Shown: positions 6,705 to 12,837, counted from the first letter of the stretch. The stretch: 16,556 nucleotides of DNA from an uncultured Clostridia bacterium (GCA_945788655.1 CALZMV010000013.1:1-16556), one strand, 5' to 3'. Notes: generated from the sequence alone by a model not told the origin. Translations and numbers: made by a program.

Positions 6705-7388
6705 ATGGGTATACTTTTAATATTAATTGTTTTAGGTATTGTTTTTATACCTAAAGTTTTGGAATATAATAAATATTCTAAAAGCACATATTGTAACGAG
6801 ACAGGCTTTACTTTAAGTGAAGTGAAAAAAGATATCGGAAGATTAGGTGAGTATGATTTATATAGATACTTAACTAGGTTTGAAGATAACGGTGCAAAGT
6901 TTTTATTTAATTGTTATGTACCTAGAGGCGATGAATATACGGAAGTTGATTTGATTATGTTATATCATTCAGGTATATTTGTTTTTGAAAGTAAAAATTA
7001 TAGTGGTTGGATTTTTGGTGATGATAAATCTCAATATTGGACACAAACTTTACCTTCAGGTTCTGGAAGTATTAAAGAAAAGTTTTTTAATCCTATTAGG
7101 CAAAATGATGGACATATTAAGGCTCTAAAGGATTTTATTGGAGATTATCAGTATAATTCATTTATTATTTTTTCTAATCGTTGTGAATTTAAGAAAATAA
7201 ATAATAAACGTGAAGATGTATGTATTATTCATAGGGAAGATGTTGAAAAACATATTTCTAAATATAATGATAAATATCGTGATATATTAAGTCAGGAAGA
7301 TATTAATAGCATTTATAATAAATTATATCCGTATACTAAATTATCAGATGATATAAAAAAAGCTCACATTGAAAGAATTAAAAGGTAG
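6705..7388 (+). CDS. Membrane-anchored NERD-domain protein (nuclease-related)
   Basis: A 227-residue protein with one N-terminal membrane segment (residues about 2-19) followed by a NERD domain, a relative of PD-(D/E)XK nucleases. The catalytic-type residues all appear intact: E49 in IGRLGEYDLYRYL, D82 in YTEVDLIML, and E95-x-K97 in GIFVFESKNYSG, followed by the family's W-x-x-Q-T stretch (YWTQTLP). The C-terminal third is helical and charged with no domain I recognise. NERD proteins are widespread in bacteria, often near mobile DNA; for most the substrate is unknown, so nuclease activity is inferred from the retained residues. The start is set by AGGAGG at 6691-6696. Codon use is strongly A/T-biased compared with alaS or mutL, consistent with horizontal acquisition. 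It is monocistronic, with its own promoter and terminator, and lies inside the inverted-repeat-bounded segment. Confidence 0.85.
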   Translation: MGILLILIVLGIVFIPKVLEYNKYSKSTYCNETGFTLSEVKKDIGRLGEYDLYRYLTRFEDNGAKFLFNCYVPRGDEYTEVDLIMLYHSGIFVFESKNYSGWIFGDDKSQYWTQTLPSGSGSIKEKFFNPIRQNDGHIKALKDFIGDYQYNSFIIFSNRCEFKKINNKREDVCIIHREDVEKHISKYNDKYRDILSQEDINSIYNKLYPYTKLSDDIKKAHIERIKR

Positions 7389-7395
7389 GGGGTTG

Positions 7396-7428
7396 ACAAT
7401 ATACCATTAACAGTGGTATATTGTTTTT
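7396..7428 (+). terminator. Intrinsic terminator of the NERD gene
   Basis: ACAATATACCA (7396-7406) and TGGTATATTGT (7414-7424) form a perfect 11-bp stem with a 7-base loop, followed by T (7424-7428), eight bases after the NERD stop codon. Confidence 0.85.
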
Positions 7429-7436
7429 AACGTTTT

Positions 7437-7474
7437 ATACTATTCCTTAAATCACAATTTTGGGAATAGTTATT
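7437..7474. repeat. Right terminal repeat / palindrome copy C
   Basis: ACTATTCCTTAAAT (7439-7452) and ATTTTGGGAATAGT (7457-7470) form a near-perfect palindrome around a 4-base centre, with one mismatch and one G-T pair. Its right arm extended to 7474 is the inverse of the left terminal repeat at 6353-6370, matching at 17 of 18 positions. Confidence 0.6.
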
Positions 7475-7480
7475 AATGTC

Positions 7481-7511
7481 AAAAAAGAGAACCCTGGACA
7501 TTCCAAGGCTC
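7481..7511 (-). terminator. Intrinsic terminator for the leftward genes
   Basis: Read on the - strand, GAGCCTTGG (7511-7503) pairs with CCAGGGTTCTC (7497-7487) over nine base pairs with a 2-base bulge and a 5-base loop. T (7486-7481) follows. It ends the leftward transcription unit after the zinc-ribbon gene, opposite the NERD terminator. Confidence 0.75.
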
Positions 7512-7516
7512 ATTGT

Positions 7517-7798
7517 ACGTTCTATTGAATATATCAATCATTATAAATCTGCCAGATTATTTTCCTATCAGAAAATCTATTATATCCATAGTTGAATCTT
7601 CTGGCTTTTTATATAATTCTGTATATCCACAATTTGAACATGTAACGGTAATAAATCTTTTATTCTGAACATCAAATAATTTGGCGAAGTTTCCACCTGT
7701 TGCCTGAAACTGATCACTTTCATAACTTGTACATCCACACTTTGGACAAACATATTGTTTCTTTTCCATTTTTACACTCCTTTAAGAAAATAGAACGT
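7517..7798. repeat. 10-bp inverted repeat flanking the zinc-ribbon gene
   Basis: ACGTTCTATT at 7517-7526 recurs as AATAGAACGT at 7789-7798, one copy on either side of the zinc-ribbon gene. At this length it could be chance or the trace of a small mobile cassette. A partly similar AGGCTC...GTTTT sequence also occurs at 7502-7520 and 7822-7840. Confidence 0.3.
7557..7769 (-). CDS. Small zinc-ribbon protein (DUF2082-like)
   Basis: A 70-residue protein with two CxxC knuckles, C8/C11 (YVCPKCGC) and C44/C47 (VTCSNCGYTE), forming one zinc ribbon separated by a 32-residue linker. The second knuckle followed by GYTELYK, the acidic C-terminus (DIIDFLIGK) and the length match the small 'nucleic-acid-binding Zn-ribbon' family (DUF2082). 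Members have no settled function; RNA or DNA binding is a guess from the fold. AAAGGAG at 7784-7778 supports the start at 7769. It is the last gene of the leftward block, about 90 bases after the YneA-like gene. No convincing promoter is visible between them and there is a terminator just beyond it, so it may be read through from the SOS-controlled promoter. Confidence 0.85.
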   Translation of the reverse strand: MEKKQYVCPKCGCTSYESDQFQATGGNFAKLFDVQNKRFITVTCSNCGYTELYKKPEDSTMDIIDFLIGK

Positions 7799-7858
7799 TT
7801 TGTAATTTGATATTAATATTCGAGGCTCTATTTTGCGTTTTAAGCGATTTTTTTATAA

Positions 7859-8161
7859 TTAATGGCATACTGGTACCTTTAATATCATACCGGCTTGAAG
7901 TTCAGCGGCTGAAATGTCATTAAGCTGACCAAGCAAGTATACGGACTTGCGTATGTCGGTATTATTATCCATGTAAGTTTCGGCAATGGTCCATAAAGTG
8001 TCACCGGATGAAACTTTAACTTCTATATAATCATCTATGGTTGCACTATGAGCTGTATTAAGACCCAACGCAAAATTAATACAAAACGTTAATAGTAATA
8101 TTGTTAATACGACAAATAATGTAAATCTAATTCTATTATTAATTCTATATTTACATGTCAT
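7859..8161 (-). CDS. yneA: YneA-like LysM protein, probable SOS cell division inhibitor
   Basis: A 100-residue protein with a basic N-terminus, one membrane segment (about residues 12-34) and a C-terminal LysM domain (about 48-98; VKVSSGDTLWTIAETY then AGMILKVPV). This is the architecture of Bacillus YneA, a LexA-repressed cell-surface protein that delays division during DNA damage. The start at 8161 is chosen because GAGGTGA (8173-8167) lies five bases upstream. An in-frame ATG at 8185 overlaps a LexA box and has no ribosome binding site. Three LexA boxes and a near-consensus promoter precede it, which is stronger evidence for the role than sequence similarity in such a short protein. lexA itself, often adjacent to yneA, is not in the window. 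A generic LysM protein under SOS control is the alternative. Confidence 0.8.
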   Translation of the reverse strand: MTCKYRINNRIRFTLFVVLTILLLTFCINFALGLNTAHSATIDDYIEVKVSSGDTLWTIAETYMDNNTDIRKSVYLLGQLNDISAAELQAGMILKVPVCH

Positions 8162-8179
8162 TTTGCTCACCTCACCAAT

Positions 8180-8191
8180 AAACATTTGTTC
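8180..8191 (-). promoter_or_regulatory. LexA (SOS) box 1
   Basis: On the - strand GAACAAATGTTT, one mismatch from the GAAC-N4-GTTC pattern of Gram-positive LexA sites. It lies about at the transcription start of the YneA-like gene. Confidence 0.65.
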
Positions 8192-8199
8192 TTTTTTAT

Positions 8200-8228
8200 A
8201 ATATAGCAGAATAAATGTTCTGTGTCAA
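8200..8228 (-). promoter_or_regulatory. Sigma-A promoter of the YneA-like gene
   Basis: On the - strand TTGACA (8228-8223) and TATATT (8205-8200) are separated by exactly 17 bases: 6 of 6 and 5 of 6 consensus matches. The transcription start would be near 8193, giving a leader of about 30 bases before the ATG at 8161. LexA box 2 fills the spacer, the classical position for repression. Confidence 0.85.
8209..8220 (-). promoter_or_regulatory. LexA (SOS) box 2
   Basis: GAACATTTATTC on the - strand, one mismatch from GAAC-N4-GTTC, lying between the -35 and -10 elements. Confidence 0.7.
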
Positions 8229-8237
8229 TAAAAATAT

Positions 8238-8249
8238 GAACAAATGTTC
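8238..8249 (-). promoter_or_regulatory. LexA (SOS) box 3
   Basis: GAACATTTGTTC on the - strand: both GAAC/GTTC half-sites are intact. It lies just upstream of the -35 element and 18 bases past the bcp stop codon. The three boxes start at 8180, 8209 and 8238, a constant 29-base step. Confidence 0.8.
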
Positions 8250-8267
8250 ACGCAGGCGAGTCTTCTG

Positions 8268-8720
8268 TTATAATAGTTTAAGCATCTGATGTGGATTATC
8301 TGCAGCTTTTACTTTTTCATATGCTTTTTCAATAATGCCTTCCTCATTTATTAAATATGTTGTTCTTACTACACCCATTGTCTTCTTTCCGTACATGTTT
8401 TTCTCTTTCCATACATCATATAACTTTATAGCTTCTAATTCCGGATCAGATAGCAATGTGAAGTTGAGGTTGTATTTTTCTTCAAATTTTTTATGAGAAG
8501 TAATACTATCTTTACTAATTCCGATTATGATAGCACCCTTTTCTTCTATTTGTGGTTTTAATTCTGCGAATCCACATGCCTGTTTTGTACATCCAGGTGT
8601 AGAATCTTTTGGGTAAAAATAAATAATAATTTTTTTACCATAATAATCTGATAACTTATGCATGTTTCCATTCTGATCCGGTAATACGAATTCCGGAGCC
8701 TTTATTCCTGTTTCCAACAT
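8268..8720 (-). CDS. bcp: Thioredoxin-dependent peroxiredoxin, Bcp/PrxQ type
   Basis: Cytosolic thiol peroxidase that reduces hydrogen and organic peroxides with thioredoxin as electron donor. The 150 residues show the AhpC/TSA fold: APEFVLPDQNG at the start, then YFYPKDSTPGCTKQAC with the peroxidatic C44 and the PrxQ-type resolving C49 five residues later, and GVVRTTYLI near 116-124 with the conserved Arg. A GGGAGG Shine-Dalgarno at 8735-8730 precedes the start. It lies 14 bases after the TVP38-like gene, so it is the distal part of the same leftward operon. No terminator follows, and the SOS promoter of the next gene begins within 40 bases. The identity is secure. Confidence 0.96.
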   Translation of the reverse strand: MLETGIKAPEFVLPDQNGNMHKLSDYYGKKIIIYFYPKDSTPGCTKQACGFAELKPQIEEKGAIIIGISKDSITSHKKFEEKYNLNFTLLSDPELEAIKLYDVWKEKNMYGKKTMGVVRTTYLINEEGIIEKAYEKVKAADNPHQMLKLL

Positions 8721-8734
8721 AGAATATACCTCCC

Positions 8735-9463
8735 TCAGGTTAATTTATTGTAGATTTTATCAATTAATACATTGATATGTTTCCTAAAGATGATACAGCA
8801 GATGAAGGTTGCTGTTGCTAGTATTCCAAGGACAATCATACCAAAGTACTCTTGCTTGTTCCACATGCTTCCAAGCATTATACTTCCCATCATTCCGGGA
8901 AGTCTTCCTATGGTAGATAGAATAATCAGTGGCTTATATTTCATTTCAGAAATACCTGCCGCATAGCTCACAATATCTTTTGGAAGCCCCGGAATAAAAT
9001 AAAGGAGAAAGATCACAATATATGCTTTCTTTGAATTAAGCCTTGAAACATATTCAGAGGTTTTTTCTTCACCAAAAAACATATGAACGAAATCATGCCC
9101 TAAAAGTTTAGCAATATAATAAGTAAGGGTTGTCCCAACGGTGGCACCAATTATTGACAACACAAATGCTACTGGAAATCCAAACAAATAGCCTGCAGCC
9201 AACTGGAAAACTTGTCCCGGTAAAATACTTACTATAATCTGAAGAATTTGAATAAGTACACAAATTAATATAGCTTCTGTCTTGTAGCCTTCAAGCATAA
9301 CAACAACATCCTGAAAGCTCTTAAATTCAGCAATTGTATCACCATGGCAGATGTAGACGTAAATTGGAATTCCGATTATTATAATCGCAAGCAATATAAA
9401 TTTTAATATAGAAACAATTACTTTTTTCTTATTATTTTGTTCTTTTAAGTTTTTGACACTCAT
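8735..9463 (-). CDS. TVP38/TMEM64-type (VTT/DedA-like) membrane protein
   Basis: Polytopic inner-membrane protein of the VTT/SNARE-associated superfamily; some relatives act as lipid scramblases or in membrane homeostasis. The 242 residues have a basic N-terminus (KNLKEQNNKKK), a membrane helix at about 17-38, a hydrophobic pair near 63-120 containing the family motif LPGQVFQLAAGYLFG (81-95), the second signature YFIPGLPKDIVSYAAG (155-170), GRLPG at 186-190, and a last helix at about 206-226. The two PGxP-type re-entrant motifs are both intact. No clear Shine-Dalgarno is visible in the 24 bases after the preceding gene, so translation may be coupled to it or a different start may be used. It sits between a PLP enzyme and bcp on the same strand with tight spacing. 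The substrate is unknown. Confidence 0.88.
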   Translation of the reverse strand: MSVKNLKEQNNKKKVIVSILKFILLAIIIIGIPIYVYICHGDTIAEFKSFQDVVVMLEGYKTEAILICVLIQILQIIVSILPGQVFQLAAGYLFGFPVAFVLSIIGATVGTTLTYYIAKLLGHDFVHMFFGEEKTSEYVSRLNSKKAYIVIFLLYFIPGLPKDIVSYAAGISEMKYKPLIILSTIGRLPGMMGSIMLGSMWNKQEYFGMIVLGILATATFICCIIFRKHINVLIDKIYNKLT

Positions 9464-9487
9464 AACAATATTAACTTAAAATGCTTA

Positions 9488-10777
9488 TTAAATAGTTATT
9501 TTTCCTGCCTTGAGAAGAGCATCTACAGATTTAATTACACCAAATTTAGAGTGTTCGTAAGTCAGGCCACCCTGAAAATATACATTAAACGGTTCTCTCA
9601 TTGGTGCGTCCGCACTTAACTCTATTGAAGATCCCTGTACAAATGCACCAGCAGCCATTATTACGTCTGATTCATATCCTGGCATTGCCCATGGAACCGG
9701 TAATACGTGAGAATCTATTGGTGCAGCAGCCTGAATTGCCTGACAGAAGACAACTAAAGCTTCAGGATCCTTTAATTTTACAGCCTGGATAATATCGCTT
9801 CTTGTATCTTCAGCTTTAGGACAAACTTCGAAACCAAGCTTTTCATATACCTTTCCGCATAGAATAGCGCCTTTTACTGCTCCATTCACAACTTTTGGTG
9901 CCTGGAACATGCCTTGGAACATAGTTCTGGTTTGACCAAATGTAAGTCCACACTCACCGCCGATACCTGGACATGTCATTCTGTACTGAATCTTATCAAT
10001 AAGATCTTCTCTTCCGGCAACATAGCCACCGGTCAAAGCAAGACCGCCACCCGGATTTTTTATTAAGGAGCCTGCGATAACATCGACTCCGACATCGGTA
10101 GGTTCCTTAATATCAAGGAATTCCCCATAACAGTTATCTGTCATTTTTACAATATCAGGGTTAATATCAGTCACGAATTTTGCCCATTCTTCAATTTGTT
10201 CAATTGTAATAGCTTTTCTCCAGCCATAGCCTGTAGCACGCTGAACAGTAACCATTCTGGTTTTTTCAGAAATAGCATTCTTCACACCTTCAAGGTCTAT
10301 TGAACCATCTGGAAGAAGTTCTACCTGCTTGTAAGTTATTCCATAATCTTTTAATGAGCCCATTCCTTCTCCGCGGATACCGATAACTTCCTCTAGAGTG
10401 TCATATGGACCCCCGGTGCAGTAAATCAGTTCATCTCCAGGTCTTAATATCCCTAAAAGTGTTATTGCTAGAGCATGTGTTCCGTTAACAATTGTAGGTC
10501 TAACAAGAGCTTTATCAGTATGGAAAATATCTGCATAAACTTTCTCAATGGCATCTCTGCCTGGATCATCATAACCATAGCCCGTATTCCAGCGGAAATG
10601 CATATCGCTAAGTTTGTTTTTCTGGAAAGCATTAAGAACCTTATATTGATTATAAGCCATTATATCATCAAGCTTTTTAAATTCGTTTATTACTTCCGTT
10701 TCTGAGGTTTCAATAAGATCAAGAACCTTAGCATCAATTCCAAATTCTTTATTTAATAATTCATAAGTATAATTCAT
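9488..10777 (-). CDS. PLP-dependent 'methionine gamma-lyase/aluminium resistance' family protein (YnbB-like)
   Basis: A fold-type I PLP enzyme of the YnbB family (Met_gamma_lyase), annotated as methionine gamma-lyase or aluminium-resistance protein; the physiological reaction is not settled. The 429 residues are full length. They include RWNTGYGYDDPGRD near 62-75, the PLP-anchoring region LTYCTGGPYDTLEEV-like at about 117-131, DNCYGEF near 203-209, and the Schiff-base lysine K240 in AGSLIKNPGGG. Downstream, GIGGECG and SHVLPVPW are also characteristic. In Clostridia and Bacilli this gene commonly follows mutS-mutL-miaA(-hfq), as here. Its ATG directly abuts the stop of the recombinase gene upstream, and AAAGGAAAG at 10795-10787 lies within that gene's end, so translation is probably coupled. 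Confidence 0.93.
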   Translation of the reverse strand: MNYTYELLNKEFGIDAKVLDLIETSETEVINEFKKLDDIMAYNQYKVLNAFQKNKLSDMHFRWNTGYGYDDPGRDAIEKVYADIFHTDKALVRPTIVNGTHALAITLLGILRPGDELIYCTGGPYDTLEEVIGIRGEGMGSLKDYGITYKQVELLPDGSIDLEGVKNAISEKTRMVTVQRATGYGWRKAITIEQIEEWAKFVTDINPDIVKMTDNCYGEFLDIKEPTDVGVDVIAGSLIKNPGGGLALTGGYVAGREDLIDKIQYRMTCPGIGGECGLTFGQTRTMFQGMFQAPKVVNGAVKGAILCGKVYEKLGFEVCPKAEDTRSDIIQAVKLKDPEALVVFCQAIQAAAPIDSHVLPVPWAMPGYESDVIMAAGAFVQGSSIELSADAPMREPFNVYFQGGLTYEHSKFGVIKSVDALLKAGKITI

Positions 10778-11905
10778 TTATTTTTCTTTCCTTTCTTCTT
10801 CCCATTCCATGTCTTTTACTAAATCTCTTTTAACATTTGCTTTCTGTCTCGCATAGAGCTGGGTTGTTGTAACTTGTTCATGATCAAGAAGCGCAGCTAC
10901 ATCGAATATAGAATTGCCTCTTCCTATTAAGCTGGTTGCAGCGGTAGCCCTTAGCTTATGAGGACTATAACCTGCTCTTCTTGTTGTTTTAAGTGCTATT
11001 GAAGTATATTTTTTTACTAATTCCCTTATTTGTCTCTCAGTCATACGTTTTAGTTGAAGAGATAAAAATAAAGCATCTTTGTGTTCATCTGAAATTTTAT
11101 CGTCTGAAGGACGTTCATTATAAATATAATCTTTTAATACAGATGTCGCAGACTTATTTAAAGGCATTATAGATTCCTTGCCTCTTTTTCTGTATATCTT
11201 AAACTCGCCTCTTCCGAAATTGAAGGAGGTAATGTTTAGTTGCTGCAATTCCGACAATCTAAGTCCATATGTAAGAAACAGGATCAGGATTGCTTTGTCT
11301 CTAAGCTTGGTTTTCTCCCAATAGGAACGTTCCTTATCTGTCAACCCATTTCCGGACGTAACAGCATCAAGCATTATCATAACTTCATCATCTTGAAGAG
11401 CTTTTATTTCTTTTTCACCGGGTTTTGGTACTCTTATTGGATCAAATCCATCTGTTATATTTTTTTCTAGCAGACCATCTCTATAAAGATACTTGAAAAG
11501 AACTGAAACAGACGATTTCTTTCTGGCAAGAGTCTTATTGGTATTCTCGAACATATATATATTCTTTTCTGTCTCTACCTGATATCTGCGGCAATAATCA
11601 ATGAACATATTGACATCTACTGCTTGGATGTCCTGAAATTCTTCCAGCTTTATTTTAGAAGGTTCTTCAGCGACAGTAAGACCTGTTTCGTTAATAAGAT
11701 ACTGCAGAAAGAATTTGATATCATGCAAATATGCAAGTCTTGTTGAAGGAAGAACATTACCTTTTAAATATACAAAAAAACCACGCATAAAACTGGGCAT
11801 GTCTTTTTCAAGCTCTTTACATGCCAGAAATATATCATTTTCCTTTTGTATTACGTTGTCGGGTCGATCACTTTTATTGTGGATTAAAACTTGTTTCTCA
11901 GCCAT
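10778..11905 (-). CDS. XerC/XerD-like tyrosine recombinase
   Basis: Site-specific tyrosine recombinase of 375 residues. The SAM-like core-binding domain spans about 36-145 (STRLAYLHDIKFFLQYL). The catalytic domain has the full set of active-site residues: R216 in YGLRLSEL, K240 in the beta-hairpin YRKRGKE, H316 and R319 in SPHKLRATAAT, H342 in LLDHEQV, and nucleophile Y351 in TQLYAR. It is longer than XerC/D (about 300) by an N-terminal extension of some 30 residues and a charged C-terminal tail (WEEERKEK). The gene overlaps miaA by 22 bases and abuts the next gene exactly, so it is embedded in the operon rather than sitting in an independent integron or phage. GAGGGA (11921-11916) supports the start. 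It could be the chromosome-dimer Xer recombinase or a domesticated integrase; no dif-like site is evident nearby. Confidence 0.9.
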   Translation of the reverse strand: MAEKQVLIHNKSDRPDNVIQKENDIFLACKELEKDMPSFMRGFFVYLKGNVLPSTRLAYLHDIKFFLQYLINETGLTVAEEPSKIKLEEFQDIQAVDVNMFIDYCRRYQVETEKNIYMFENTNKTLARKKSSVSVLFKYLYRDGLLEKNITDGFDPIRVPKPGEKEIKALQDDEVMIMLDAVTSGNGLTDKERSYWEKTKLRDKAILILFLTYGLRLSELQQLNITSFNFGRGEFKIYRKRGKESIMPLNKSATSVLKDYIYNERPSDDKISDEHKDALFLSLQLKRMTERQIRELVKKYTSIALKTTRRAGYSPHKLRATAATSLIGRGNSIFDVAALLDHEQVTTTQLYARQKANVKRDLVKDMEWEEERKEK

Positions 11906-12810
11906 TCCAGCATTCCCTCAATTGCTTTTTCGTCGTTATCATAGCTTGAAATATCGAGCCAGTGTATATCATCATAGCGTTTAAACCATGTAATCTGTCT
12001 TTTGGCTAAATGACGAGTATTTTTTTTAATAAGTTCGATTGCTTCTTCTCTTGAATATCTGTTTTCATAATATCCGATTATTTCTTTATAGCCTATTCCC
12101 TTCATGGAAATATCATTTTCTGTAAGACCCATTGATAAGAGCTTTTTCACTTCATCAAAGAGGCCTTCATCGACAAGAATATCAACTCTTTTATTTATTC
12201 TATCATACAATTCATCACGATTTCTTGAAAGTCCTATTAAGATTCTTTCAAAATCCTTACGTTTTGAGTCACAATTTTTGAAATCTTTAATCTTTTCCCC
12301 GGAAATAGCAGCTTCAATTGCTCTTATTACTTTTTTTACATTGTTTGGATGTATTCTTTCAGCTGCAGAAGAATCCAAAATTTTTAGTTTATCATGAAGA
12401 AAATTTACGCCAAACTCCGAACATTCCTTTTCTAATTTTTTTCTCAACACCTTATCTTCGTTTGCATTACTAAAATCCATATCGTAAAGTATGGAGTTAA
12501 GATACAAACCTGTACCACCTGCTATAACAGGCGTTTTTCCTCTTTGAAAAACATCATTAATAGCGTCAAGAGCTAATTCCTGATATTGCGCAACGCTGAA
12601 AGATGAAGAAGGTTCTATAATATCCACCAAATGGTGCTTTACTTGAGAAAGTTCATCTGGAGTCGGTTTTGCACTTCCGATATCCATAAATTTATATAGC
12701 TGCATGGAATCGCAGGAAATAACCTCACCATTAAATGCTTTGGCAGCTTCTATAGCATATTTAGTTTTTCCCACGGCCGTAGGACCGGCTACTACAATTA
12801 TTTTTTTCAT
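11884..12810 (-). CDS. miaA: tRNA dimethylallyltransferase MiaA
   Basis: Transfers a dimethylallyl group to N6 of adenosine 37 in tRNAs reading codons that start with U, improving decoding. The 308 residues are full length. Walker A is GPTAVGKT (9-16); the substrate-binding segment is CDSMQLYKFMDIGSAKP (33-49, with D34, S35, Q37); HHLVDII lies at 59-65 and AGGTGLYL at 97-104. Near the C-terminus KGIGYKEI and RQITWFKR are seen, as expected. The ribosome binding site is only a weak AGAG inside a 13-base tandem repeat that spans the mutL stop. The reading frame overlaps the recombinase gene at its 3' end. hfq, which follows miaA in many bacteria, is absent here. Confidence 0.97.
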   Translation of the reverse strand: MKKIIVVAGPTAVGKTKYAIEAAKAFNGEVISCDSMQLYKFMDIGSAKPTPDELSQVKHHLVDIIEPSSSFSVAQYQELALDAINDVFQRGKTPVIAGGTGLYLNSILYDMDFSNANEDKVLRKKLEKECSEFGVNFLHDKLKILDSSAAERIHPNNVKKVIRAIEAAISGEKIKDFKNCDSKRKDFERILIGLSRNRDELYDRINKRVDILVDEGLFDEVKKLLSMGLTENDISMKGIGYKEIIGYYENRYSREEAIELIKKNTRHLAKRQITWFKRYDDIHWLDISSYDNDEKAIEGMLEWLRNKF

Positions 12811-12811
12811 T

Positions 12812-12837
12812 ATTATTCTCTATAATTATTCTCTATA
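12812..12837. repeat. Perfect 13-bp tandem duplication at the mutL-miaA junction
   Basis: ATTATTCTCTATA occurs twice in direct succession (12812-12824 and 12825-12837). The right-hand copy contains the mutL stop codon (TAG on the - strand, 12835-12833). The left-hand copy lies just before the miaA ATG (12810) and supplies its AGAG ribosome-binding element. A duplication has therefore lengthened the gap between the two genes by 13 bases. Confidence 0.85.

Larger units (their letters stand above)
6353..7474. mobile_element. Decayed transposon-like element bounded by 18-bp inverted repeats, carrying a NERD gene
   Basis: AATAACTATTCCTAAAAT at 6353-6370 and its reverse complement, with one mismatch, at 7457-7474 bound a 1,122-base segment. 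Inside are a transposase fragment (about 6457-6645) and a NERD-domain gene (6705-7388) with promoter and terminator. The interior is markedly poorer in G+C than the neighbours: I count 26 G/C in 7141-7260, against 26 in just the 60 bases 4801-4860 of alaS. The segment lies directly after ruvX, at the convergence of two housekeeping blocks. I see no target-site duplication: the outer flanks (6345-6352 and 7475-7482) do not match. Two readings remain: an insertion sequence that lost most of its transposase and gained a passenger, or a NERD gene beside unrelated IS debris with coincidental palindromes. Because each repeat is part of its own near-palindrome, the first reading is likely but not proven. 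Confidence 0.55.

Noticed and set aside
6705..7769. NERD gene and zinc-ribbon gene as a two-gene toxin-antitoxin or defence pair
   Set aside because: They converge, each has its own terminator between them, their base composition differs, and only the NERD gene lies inside the inverted repeats.
8162..8185. Earlier ATG at 8185 for the YneA-like gene
   Set aside because: It overlaps LexA box 1 and lies close to the predicted transcription start without a ribosome binding site. The ATG at 8161 has GAGGTGA at the right distance.
10778..11905. Tyrosine recombinase as the integrase of an integrated element or prophage
   Set aside because: No phage or conjugation genes, attachment-site repeats or tRNA gene are nearby, and it is embedded by overlap in a housekeeping operon.
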